NCBI RefSeq assembly: GCF_000403845.2
Contig: NZ_KE159567.1
Span: forward strand, 1,124,911 to 1,188,910
Length of the DNA: 64,000 nt
Direction: 5' to 3'
DNA from: Eubacterium sp. 14-2
Lineage (GTDB): Bacteria; Bacillota; Clostridia; Lachnospirales; Lachnospiraceae
The stretch's first letter is position 1; each line of letters opens with the position of its first letter. Of the stretch, positions 1 to 6,662 are shown piece after piece. The notes below the pieces were generated by a model. That model made no database searches. It was given only the letters and a program-made list of their open reading frames with translations, and was not told the DNA's origin. Position numbers and translations under genes: made by a program.

Positions 1-1
1 C

Positions 2-1291
2 AATCCTCCAACTATGATTATATGCTTAGTTACAAGTATACCAATGCTATTAATTAGTATGAAAATTGCAATTAAGCAATTTGCAATATACAATGAAAGA
101 TTTGAAAATATTAGATTTATCGAATATATAAAGGCACTATTGACAAAGCATGAAAATGTTAAAGAAATAAAAATTTATGGTGTTACAGATTTTTTTATTG
201 AGTACATAGATAAATTGTACAAAAGATATATACATGAAGATAAAAAAATACGAAAAAAATTTTCCTTTAACTCTATGGGTGCCAAATTTGCAGAAAATAT
301 AGTTGTTTACATTATCAAAGCAATGGTATGTATAAAAGTTATTATATTGAAAATCTCCATTGGTGATCTGACATTATACATTAGTGCAATTGATAATTTT
401 AAAAGTGCAATAGCCAATATATTATCTGTTATAACGACTATATATGAAGATGGATTATATGTTAATAATTTTTTTGAACTGATTAGTCTGGAAGAAGAAA
501 AAAGTTCCAAAAGAGAACTTTTCTTTAATGGAAAGTTTGAAAGAATTATATTTTCTAATGTATGGTTTAAGTATCCAGGAGCTAGTGATTATATTTTGAA
601 AGGTGTTAATCTGGAAATAGAAAGTGGAAATACATATGCAATTGTCGGATTGAATGGTTCTGGGAAAACAACCATTCTAAAATTGTTATTACGTTTATAT
701 TTACCAAATAAAGGACATATTTATATTGATAATAAGGATATAGCAGATATGAACATAGAGAGTTATTATAAATATATTGCAGCAGTCTTTCAGGATTTTA
801 TCAAGTATCCTTTGTCTTTTAAACAGAATATAGGGCTTGGAGATGTCGAACGAATGGATATTGAAGAAGAAATTATTGATGCAGCAGAGAAAAGTGGAAT
901 ATATGATTATATAAATAGTTTGCCAGCAGGGATTGATACAAAGTTGCAAATGGAATGGACGAATGCAACAGAGTTGTCATTAGGACAGTGGCAAAAACTG
1001 GCAATAAGCAGGGCATTTTTTAAAAAAGCGCAAATCCTGATTTTAGATGAACCTACAGCCTCGTTAGATCCAGTTGCAGAGTCTGATATTAGTTCTAAGA
1101 TAAGGGAGCTTATTGGTGGAAAAACTTGCATTTTAATCGCACATAGATTTTCTACAGTCAAATTGGTAAATAGAATATATGTATTAAAAGCAGGTGCCAT
1201 AGAAGAAAGCGGTTCTCATTCTGAACTAATGCTTAAAGGAGGAGAGTATTCAAAATTATATAGTATGCAGGCGCAGGGATATATTGATTGA
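2..1291 (+). CDS. ABC exporter, permease/ATP-binding protein (5' end outside window)
   Basis: C-terminal 430 codons of a fused membrane/ATPase ABC exporter; the frame is open to the left edge, so the true start is not visible and the first ATG at 14 is internal. Numbering from that ATG, residues 1-150 are the end of the transmembrane domain and 180-425 the ATPase. Walker A GLNGSGKTT is near 213-221, the Q-loop VFQDF follows, the signature is LSLGQ (canonical LSGGQ) near 321, Walker B ILILDEP near 343 and the switch histidine is in LIAHRFS. This architecture exports peptides, lipids or drugs. AT-rich codon use and neighbouring small secreted proteins fit a peptide/bacteriocin exporter, but the substrate is unknown. 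Confidence 0.9.
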   Translation, partial: NPPTMIICLVTSIPMLLISMKIAIKQFAIYNERFENIRFIEYIKALLTKHENVKEIKIYGVTDFFIEYIDKLYKRYIHEDKKIRKKFSFNSMGAKFAENIVVYIIKAMVCIKVIILKISIGDLTLYISAIDNFKSAIANILSVITTIYEDGLYVNNFFELISLEEEKSSKRELFFNGKFERIIFSNVWFKYPGASDYILKGVNLEIESGNTYAIVGLNGSGKTTILKLLLRLYLPNKGHIYIDNKDIADMNIESYYKYIAAVFQDFIKYPLSFKQNIGLGDVERMDIEEEIIDAAEKSGIYDYINSLPAGIDTKLQMEWTNATELSLGQWQKLAISRAFFKKAQILILDEPTASLDPVAESDISSKIRELIGGKTCILIAHRFSTVKLVNRIYVLKAGAIEESGSHSELMLKGGEYSKLYSMQAQGYID

Positions 1292-1360
1292 GATTATTTT
1301 AACGTTATAAGAAATGGTTGTGGACAAGCTGTTATATATTTTTGTATTGATATTAGAAAT

Positions 1361-1397
1361 ACAGTCTGAAATAATATTAGATTTCAGACTGTGTTTT
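1361..1397. terminator. Bidirectional terminator between convergent genes
   Basis: A perfect 12-bp stem (1361-1372 with 1381-1392, arm ACAGTCTGAAAT) with an 8-nt loop is followed by a T-rich stretch on the + strand and preceded by A-rich sequence. It lies between the ABC exporter and the opposing XRE gene and can serve both. Confidence 0.8.
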
Positions 1398-1625
1398 CTA
1401 TTTTTCATCAGGGGGATTATATTCCAGTAGATCAGCAATGGAACAATTTAATGTCCTGCATATTCGTACTAGTACTTCCGTATCTAATCGTGTAATGGTA
1501 TTATTGATATATCCATTTAGCTGAGAACGTTGAATTTCTGCTTTTTGACAGAATTTGTTTTTGCTTAAACCAGATTCTTTAAGTAGTTCGCCTAAGTGAA
1601 TTTTGATACTTCCGTTTTGACTCAA
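1398..1625 (-). CDS. XRE-family (Cro/CI-type) small transcriptional regulator
   Basis: A 75-residue protein that is almost entirely one Cro/CI helix-turn-helix: LLKESGLSKNKFCQKAEI followed by the recognition helix RSQLNGYINN and a closing LVRICRTLNCSIADLLEY. Such single-domain regulators usually control neighbouring mobile or stress genes by repressing their own promoter region. It is divergent from the 1765 gene across a 139-bp AT-rich interval and convergent with the ABC exporter. An AGGAGG-like site (reverse complement of TACCTCCTG at 1631) precedes the start. The target is unknown. Confidence 0.85.
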   Translation of the reverse strand: MSQNGSIKIHLGELLKESGLSKNKFCQKAEIQRSQLNGYINNTITRLDTEVLVRICRTLNCSIADLLEYNPPDEK

Positions 1626-1764
1626 TATTGTACCTCCTGTCGAAAAGTGTCATAATAAGTAGACACAAACTGTTTGACTAGTTAAGTATACATTAGTTAA
1701 AATTGATATATCAGTTATAAGAAATTATAGATAAGAAGTTATAGTACCTGAAAGGAGAAAGAAA

Positions 1765-2007
1765 ATGAGTGAGAGAACTGCTAAAGATGCAATTAAAAAA
1801 ATTGCCAAAAGAGAAGGAAAAAGTGAAAGTGAAATAAGGCAGGAAATGGAGAAAGCTATTATGATAGGTTTTTTGAACAAGGGGACAAGAAATATGTGGG
1901 ATAATCTGTTTGGAGTAGGGAAGTTGCCAAGCCCGGAGGAATTTATTACAGTATTATCAATGAACGTAGGAAAAAAGAAGAAGTGGGATAAAAAGGCGTA
2001 TTTTTAA
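1765..2007 (+). CDS. Small helical protein, unknown function
   Basis: An 80-residue basic protein with good ribosome site (AAAGGAGAAAG before ATG). The pattern IAKREGKSESEIRQEMEKAI, then a tryptophan and PSPEEFI, recurs in short Firmicutes proteins that are sometimes labelled sporulation-factor-like, but I cannot tie it to a proven function. It has no signal peptide or membrane segment; it looks like a helix-turn-helix-scale nucleic-acid or protein-binding module. It stands alone between the XRE gene and the secreted cluster. Confidence 0.65.
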   Translation: MSERTAKDAIKKIAKREGKSESEIRQEMEKAIMIGFLNKGTRNMWDNLFGVGKLPSPEEFITVLSMNVGKKKKWDKKAYF

Positions 2008-2270
2008 AAAACAGTTTGATTATTCAATGTGGTAAAATCGTTTGTGTCCGTTTTCTGCAATAAAGTGCCACTTTCTGCAACCTCTATTGTAAGTGAATTG
2101 ATTGTTTGATATATTTGCCCTAGGGAGGTTAATATATGGTGCTGAATGTGTTGATAAATAGTTTGTGAGGTATAAGATTTTTCATTTGATAAGGAATAAT
2201 TTATCTGCATTCAAATTTAAAAACCATAGGATTGAAGCGTATGACATTTCGTTTATAAGGAGGTTTTTAT

Positions 2271-2951
2271 ATGGGTAAAAAATTATTTTCAGTAATCTTA
2301 TCAATAGTTTTATGCTTATCATTATCAATAAGTGCATTTGCTCAGGAAGCAGGAACAACAACAACATTTGCAATGGAGGGCAAAGAATATACATTATATG
2401 TTAGGGATAATGTAAGTGTTGTTACAGAAGTAGAAACTGGAGTTAGAGCGTCATTTGATAATTCAACATACATACTGACAATCTACGAGAATGCAGATGC
2501 ACAGCCTATAGTAATACAATTGCCGAAAACTGCAACTTACGCATCTAATGCAACAAAGGATAATGAATATGCTTATTCTACGTCTATTAAGAGATACAAC
2601 AATAAGCCATATACATTCTGGCAGATTCAAATACCGGACAACATCAAATACACATATGAAACTAATAACTCATCGGCTTTGATTGGTTTTCGAAATGCTG
2701 TGGATACTATAAAAAGTGGTGAAGACTCTATATCTTCTGCATGGGGAACTACAGTGCTTGCGCTGGTTTTGGGGGTTATTGCAGTCACTCCGGTTGGTGC
2801 TTTGGCAACAGCTATAGCAACTGTTTTAGCAGGTATTGTTGGTGCTGATGGAATTGCAGGTATTGTTGGCAATGCTAAAACAATTAAGACAGCAAAAGAA
2901 AGTGCTGATTCATACTTTCATCAGGTAGTGCCTGTTTCAATACCATATTAA
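2271..2951 (+). CDS. Secreted protein with C-terminal glycine/alanine-rich hydrophobic segment
   Basis: 226 residues after a strong ribosome site (AAGGAGG). Residues 1-24 are a signal peptide (lysines, a hydrophobic core, cleavage expected after AFA). The middle is Thr/Tyr-rich and beta-like. Residues about 158-198 form a long Gly/Ala/Val/Ile stretch (motifs VLGVIAVTPVGAL and TVLAGIVGADGI) that could insert into a membrane or form an amphipathic helix, followed by a short polar tail. First gene of a tight three-gene cluster (17-bp and 16-bp gaps). I do not recognise the family; a secreted bacteriocin-like or toxin role is possible but only inferred from the hydrophobic segment, small size and context. 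Confidence 0.75.
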   Translation: MGKKLFSVILSIVLCLSLSISAFAQEAGTTTTFAMEGKEYTLYVRDNVSVVTEVETGVRASFDNSTYILTIYENADAQPIVIQLPKTATYASNATKDNEYAYSTSIKRYNNKPYTFWQIQIPDNIKYTYETNNSSALIGFRNAVDTIKSGEDSISSAWGTTVLALVLGVIAVTPVGALATAIATVLAGIVGADGIAGIVGNAKTIKTAKESADSYFHQVVPVSIPY

Positions 2952-2968
2952 AACGAGGAGAATAAAAT

Positions 2969-3634
2969 ATGAAAAAAAAGTTTTCAAAATTAATTTATGC
3001 TTCTATGTTAAGCATTTGTATGCTCGCATCTTCGCTGAATGTAATGGCGGCACCGGCTGAATGTGAGGTGGAAGATTATAAAGCATCTGAATATTCGGGA
3101 GAATTTGAGAGTGAAGAAAGTTACAAAGAGTATGATTTGAGTGAAATTCCAAATGCTAATGAAGTGGATGAAATTATTGATTTTCTTCAATTAGGTAACA
3201 AGGAATTTGTTCAACAATCATCTGTTTTGAATATTGAAGACATCATAGCAGATGCGGATATTTCTACTTTTAGCAGCGATGTTTCAGGTTCTTTTACATC
3301 AGCCACATTTGATACAGGAACTCCTGGTGTAACATGGTATTATGATGTTGATTATACTGTTTCCCCTCTGTCAAATGGAATTGGTTGGTACTTTAAGAGT
3401 GTAGATGTTACTTGTCATTATAAGAAAGGACTTTCATTATGGACATGGGCAAATACATGTAGCATTACTTGGAAAAAGGCAACCTATACTTTGTCACCAT
3501 CTACAAAACCTACTTCGCTGACTGTAGACATTACTTTGGATTTTTCAATTACAACGAATGCTACAGGTACAAAGCCTGTAACATATTCAGAAAACCATTC
3601 GCACACAACTAAAGTAGAAAACATTCCTTTATAA
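2969..3634 (+). CDS. Secreted protein, unknown function
   Basis: 221 residues. A signal peptide covers about residues 1-27 (MKKKFSKLIYASML then a hydrophobic run ending VMAAP). An acidic, Glu/Ser/Tyr-rich segment (30-75) looks like a propeptide or linker. The rest (about 95-221) is Ser/Thr/Trp/Tyr-rich and beta-strand-like, with two cysteines bracketing the KGLSLWTWANT stretch that could form a disulphide. Gene two of the secreted cluster, 17 bp behind the first, with its own site (CGAGGAGAA). No family recognised. The pro-like acidic region followed by a compact Cys-containing domain would suit an exported toxin or adhesive protein. Confidence 0.7.
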   Translation: MKKKFSKLIYASMLSICMLASSLNVMAAPAECEVEDYKASEYSGEFESEESYKEYDLSEIPNANEVDEIIDFLQLGNKEFVQQSSVLNIEDIIADADISTFSSDVSGSFTSATFDTGTPGVTWYYDVDYTVSPLSNGIGWYFKSVDVTCHYKKGLSLWTWANTCSITWKKATYTLSPSTKPTSLTVDITLDFSITTNATGTKPVTYSENHSHTTKVENIPL

Positions 3635-3650
3635 AATATGAGGTGGCTTT

Positions 3651-3851
3651 ATGGAGAAGATAAAAATAATATCAAAATTTACAGTGGTTTTTAGCGCATT
3701 AATCATGGTAATATCTTTTGGAATAGTAGTATTTAATGCCGATTACGGTATTCCATTAATCATTGGGGAAATTGGTGGTATTATTTTTATTATTTCAGCG
3801 ATAATTATAGCTATTGATGCAATCACTCAAATGGTGAACAAAAAAGAATAG
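3651..3851 (+). CDS. Small two-helix membrane protein (possible immunity-type protein)
   Basis: 66 residues with two hydrophobic helices (about 9-29 and 36-58) separated by a short NADYGIP turn, and a lysine-rich tail; topology is probably both ends inside. Ribosome site TGAGGTGG, 16 bp behind the secreted protein gene, and directly followed by a strong terminator, so it closes a three-gene transcript. Two-helix membrane proteins at the end of bacteriocin clusters often confer self-immunity; here that is only a positional inference. Confidence 0.7.
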   Translation: MEKIKIISKFTVVFSALIMVISFGIVVFNADYGIPLIIGEIGGIIFIISAIIIAIDAITQMVNKKE

Positions 3852-3852
3852 T

Positions 3853-3896
3853 AAATACCAGCTAACTTTGGAGCTTATAAGTTAGCTGGTATTTTT
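3853..3896 (+). terminator. Rho-independent terminator of the secreted-protein cluster
   Basis: A perfect 16-bp stem (3853-3868 with 3879-3894), loop 3869-3878, with the 3' arm running into TTTTT at 3892-3896. Confidence 0.92.
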
Positions 3897-4509
3897 AAAT
3901 TATGCTATGTATGTAATGTTATAAACAAATTATCGAAGTAGATGTTTAAAATCAATCTTATATGATATTCGTCATTGTAGCTTTCTCTTGGAAATAGTGA
4001 ATAATGATTAAAAAAGATTCAGTTCTTATTTATGGAGGACTGATTTTTTCAATTTTCAAGGTGGTATATATCAGCTATAAATAGTGCAATCTGGCACTCT
4101 GAAAACAACTCCCTTTCAGTTATGATAGTTGCAGGCTTGAAAAAGCCAAAACAATTTTATAGGACACGCATACACCTGATTTTATTTTCGCCTTTTTATC
4201 CGTCTATGCTTGCATGGGGATAAAGGGGTGGCAGAATCCCATTTCGTGCGAAGATGTGCCTGCAATGGATAACATTGTTGCCCGTGAAGGTATGGAGCAG
4301 AGGGTTGTGCCTACTGGTATGGCAACCAGAGGTAATGAGATAGAACGGCACCGGAATTTCAGCGAAAGCATTTTTCGGGAGTGGCTGCCTGCGGACTCTG
4401 TCTGGTTGGGCAAGACAGAGGCGCAGTGTGGGATCGCCGTCCCAGTGTATGTTACCCGGTTCGGGGACAAGCGAGAGCCAGTCTGATATTTTCAGATTGA
4501 ACAGAGGGG
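3897..4509. other. Intergenic stretch containing the left boundary of the mobile element
   Basis: No supported gene. Base composition changes from AT-rich (to about 4190) to markedly more GC-rich, which marks the left end of the serine-recombinase element somewhere around 4100-4200. Overlapping reading frames at 4196-4612 on both strands have no recognisable domains and share sequence with the hairpins at 4510-4603, so I do not call them. No clear terminal repeat matching the right end could be found by eye. Confidence 0.5.
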
Positions 4510-4603
4510 TAATGTGGCGGAAACGCCACGTTATCCTCTGATACAGGCGAGCCTTGCAGTTATCAGATAACAGCAGACAAGGCTTTCCTGTATGAGAGGA
4601 TAA
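4510..4603 (+). other. Strongly structured leader: two consecutive hairpins
   Basis: The first hairpin (4510-4533) has a 10-bp stem with one G-U pair closed by a GAAA tetraloop (GTGGCG-GAAA-CGCCAC core). The second (4531-4603) has a 17-bp outer stem (TTATCCTCTGATACAGG with CCTGTATGAGAGGATAA, one mismatch), an inner GCCTTG/CAAGGC stem and an apical GTTA/TAAC stem. They overlap by three bases. They lie 64 bp before the first element gene and have no U-tract, so a simple terminator is unlikely. A cis-regulatory RNA, a transfer/replication origin or a recombinase-linked DNA structure are the options. Confidence 0.7.
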
Positions 4604-4667
4604 TGCCGGCAAAAAACTTCTCTTTTGTTTCAGTCAATGAGAATAGAAGAAAGAACAGGTGATTATC

Positions 4668-5096
4668 ATGTGCAGTAATGTGAAAAGTTTTGAGGTCGGC
4701 TTGCTTGTGCATCCGGCAGTCATGTTTATGAACTCCAACAAGTCAGAAAGCAATATCCGCCAGATCATTCAGCAGAACCGTCAGAAGTGCAGCTTGGCAG
4801 GGATAGCACTGATGAATGAAACCATCGTCAATAAGGGACCGAACAGGGATATTGACCGTGATGCGGTAAATATGCTGATTAACCATCTGATTACCGGGCA
4901 GTATGATACGGTTGTCGTGGAAAACATGGATGATATAACAGCGGACGAGTCCGATCTGGAAGAATTTATGTATGATGCTGCAAACATTGGTGTCGGATTT
5001 TTTGAGCTTTCTACCATGCAGTACCATATGTACGATACAACAAAGTGTCCTGCCGACAGGGAAAGACCGATATGGGGAGGGAGTAAGTGCTGTTGA
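4668..5096 (+). CDS. Resolvase-fold small protein lacking the catalytic serine region
   Basis: 142 residues. The stretch NRDIDRDAVNMLINHLITG, then YDTVVVENMDDIT and DLEEFMYDAANIGVGFFEL follows the pattern of the serine-resolvase N-terminal domain (helix, the VVxxxDRLSR strand, helix, GVxFxSL strand), but the DRLSR arginines are missing and the N-terminal strand reads VGLLVHPAVMFM, with no YxRxS. It is therefore probably catalytically dead and may bind or regulate the recombinases downstream. Start chosen at ATG 4668 (AGGTG six bases upstream) over GTG 4659. Its TGA overlaps the ATG (5096) of the PemK-like gene, or the frame overlaps by 10 bp if the GTG start is used. Confidence 0.7.
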   Translation: MCSNVKSFEVGLLVHPAVMFMNSNKSESNIRQIIQQNRQKCSLAGIALMNETIVNKGPNRDIDRDAVNMLINHLITGQYDTVVVENMDDITADESDLEEFMYDAANIGVGFFELSTMQYHMYDTTKCPADRERPIWGGSKCC

Positions 5097-5464
5097 TGAA
5101 GATAAGGAGAGGCGACATTCTGTATGTCGATTTGGGCATACAGTATCAGGGAAGTACGCAGGGCGGTATGCGCCCTGTGGTGGTGGTCAGTAACAATATG
5201 GCAAACAGGCACAGCACAGTCTTAACGGTAGTTCCGCTGTCTACAAAGATATATAAAAAACGGAATCTGCCCACGCATGTATTCATATCGTTGTATAAGA
5301 CGGAGGGGCTGGATCAGCACAGCATCGCATTATGCGAACAGGTAACAGCGCTGAACTTTGACCGTATCATAGAATACATGGGAAAGGTCGATGAAGAAAC
5401 GCTCGGCAGGATCACGGAGGGCGTACAGGTGCAGGTAGGCGTGTTTGACAGATACAACAAATAG
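5087..5464 (+). CDS. PemK/MazF-family protein (type II toxin fold)
   Basis: 125 residues, a standard length. The N-terminal KIRRGDILYVDLG, the conserved RPVVVVSN, the VPLSTK strand and CEQVTALNFDRI are the MazF/PemK signature; family members are sequence-specific endoribonucleases. GTG 5087 has the better spaced ribosome site (GGGGAGGGAG); ATG 5096 would give the usual short N-terminus and a TGATG overlap with the gene before. No MazE-like antitoxin is next to it; the partner, if any, may be the resolvase-fold protein upstream. PemK-like genes in this position are common in serine-recombinase elements. Confidence 0.88.
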   Translation: MLLMKIRRGDILYVDLGIQYQGSTQGGMRPVVVVSNNMANRHSTVLTVVPLSTKIYKKRNLPTHVFISLYKTEGLDQHSIALCEQVTALNFDRIIEYMGKVDEETLGRITEGVQVQVGVFDRYNK

Positions 5465-5480
5465 GGAAAAGGTGGTAAAT

Positions 5481-5621
5481 ATGATTAAGGTAAGACATTT
5501 TGCAGCAGCAGGCGTGTTTTTGGCTTTATCGGTACTTGCCGTTTCAGGACTGGCTGTTTCCGCAAAGAGAAAGACATACGGACGTATGCGCTGGAACGAT
5601 AACGATGACAGAAGATGGTAA
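5481..5621 (+). CDS. 46-residue single-span membrane peptide
   Basis: Short reading frame starting ATG 5481 after AAAAGGTGG, 16 bp behind the PemK-like gene. Residues 8-28 are hydrophobic (AAAGVFLALSVLAVSGLAV) and the tail is strongly charged (KRKTYGRMRWNDNDDRRW), giving a single-span membrane peptide with a cytoplasmic or exposed charged tail. Function unknown; it could be an element-encoded small membrane effector or simply a conserved cargo peptide. Coding status rests on ribosome site and tight spacing. Confidence 0.55.
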   Translation: MIKVRHFAAAGVFLALSVLAVSGLAVSAKRKTYGRMRWNDNDDRRW

Positions 5622-5757
5622 ATTTAAGAAACAGGGTAAATCATTACAAAGCCGGGCAGATGTCCGGCTGTTTACATATTTGTCCGTTTTGGGGCAGCGT
5701 ATGTCATTCAGATAAATTGCTGGATGGAGGATTGCAGGACGAAAGGAGCATGTAAAG

Positions 5758-6156
5758 ATGGGCTTTACAAAATTGGAACTGGTTCAGTTCTTTGACGGGC
5801 TGACAGAGCTTGTCAGTGAGGAAAACAGGGGAAAAGCCAGAGTCCAGATACGGAAATTTTTACTTGAATTTGAAAAGAGTTACCAGTATGAGGATGCAGT
5901 AACGCAGAGGAATGTGCCGTACATTCCGCCTTACTACATACCCGCAATGCCGCAGGCTGTACAGGAGGAAATCAGGGAAAAGCTGTCTGCAAAGCTGACA
6001 GGGCAGGGGGAAAATGCCACTGAACGGATAGAACAGTTCATGCGTTCACAGATCTATGACCTGAAAGGACTGATTGACATTAAGGAGTATGTGGCGTGGG
6101 TAGACAAAGAGATATACAGGAATTTCCAAAAAAGGCTTGAAGCAAGCAGGGAATAG
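5758..6156 (+). CDS. Element-encoded protein, unknown function
   Basis: 132 residues, soluble, helical, with a tyrosine/proline-rich centre (VPYIPPYYIP) between two helical parts, the second ending in ATERIEQFMRSQIYDLKGL and WVDKEIYRNFQKRL. An AAAGGAG site precedes ATG 5758. No catalytic motif is visible. Located between the PemK-like gene and the DUF6870-like gene and closed by a small terminator, so it is probably an accessory or DNA-binding component of the element. I do not recognise a named family. Confidence 0.65.
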   Translation: MGFTKLELVQFFDGLTELVSEENRGKARVQIRKFLLEFEKSYQYEDAVTQRNVPYIPPYYIPAMPQAVQEEIREKLSAKLTGQGENATERIEQFMRSQIYDLKGLIDIKEYVAWVDKEIYRNFQKRLEASRE

Positions 6157-6169
6157 GGAACCTTCCATG

Positions 6170-6190
6170 ACCGGATGCGTCCGGTTTTTA
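6170..6190 (+). terminator. Small terminator after the 132-residue protein gene
   Basis: Stem ACCGGA/TCCGGT (6170-6175 with 6180-6185) with a TGCG loop followed by TTTTA. Confidence 0.6.
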
Positions 6191-6243
6191 CATAGCCGTC
6201 CGCATAACAGCAGGTGGCAATTTTTTTCATGGAGGTTTGTTGA

Positions 6244-6492
6244 ATGACAGCAGAAGATCATAGAAAGTTTCTTGAGATGGATTTTTCAGACGCAAAACTG
6301 GAGGAACTGGCTGATATAGGGAAAATCCGCATAGACAGGAAGAAAAGCGTGGAGGAAAAAAAGCGCCAGTATCTCAATCAGGTAAAAAATCCTTATCTGG
6401 TTAAGGTGGGGGACACAATGGTAAAGATACGGTTTGCCAATAACGGCGTGTCATTTGAGGATGCGTTTGAAAACCTCTTACTGATGGCGTAG
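6244..6492 (+). CDS. DUF6870-like small protein
   Basis: 82 residues with a good ribosome site (ATGGAGG). The layout MTAEDHRKFLEMD, a short VxxEKxxxYLNQVKNPYLVKVGDTMVK core, then RFANNGVSFEDAFENLL is that of the DUF6870 family, which is common on Firmicutes integrative elements next to recombinases. The conserved QVKNPY and RFA motifs are intact. Its function is not known; position directly before the recombinase leader suggests regulation of, or cargo dependence on, excision. Confidence 0.75.
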   Translation: MTAEDHRKFLEMDFSDAKLEELADIGKIRIDRKKSVEEKKRQYLNQVKNPYLVKVGDTMVKIRFANNGVSFEDAFENLLLMA

Positions 6493-6558
6493 AAAAAATA
6501 AAAAAAGTCGTGGAAAATCCTATGAAAGTGTGTTATGATGTAATCCAGAGAAAGGGCA

Positions 6559-6595
6559 GGCTGCAAGGAAACTGTGAGAAAGGCTCCTTGCAGCC
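6559..6595 (+). promoter_or_regulatory. Leader hairpin upstream of the recombinase operon
   Basis: A perfect 10-bp stem (GGCTGCAAGG 6559-6568 with CCTTGCAGCC 6586-6595) in the 170-bp interval before the first recombinase. No U-tract follows, so it is more likely an RNA stability or control element, or a recombinase-binding inverted repeat, than a terminator. Confidence 0.5.
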
Positions 6596-6662
6596 CGGCT
6601 TGGACATATCTATATTACTGGGATTTGTTCCGACTTAAAAATCATTTAAGGAGGAACAGGTT

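Noticed and set aside
4196-4612. Overlapping frames on both strands in the element's left end (138 residues -, 90 residues +).
   Set aside because: No recognisable domain, no good ribosome site, and the frames run through the two stable hairpins; a non-coding structured region is the better reading.
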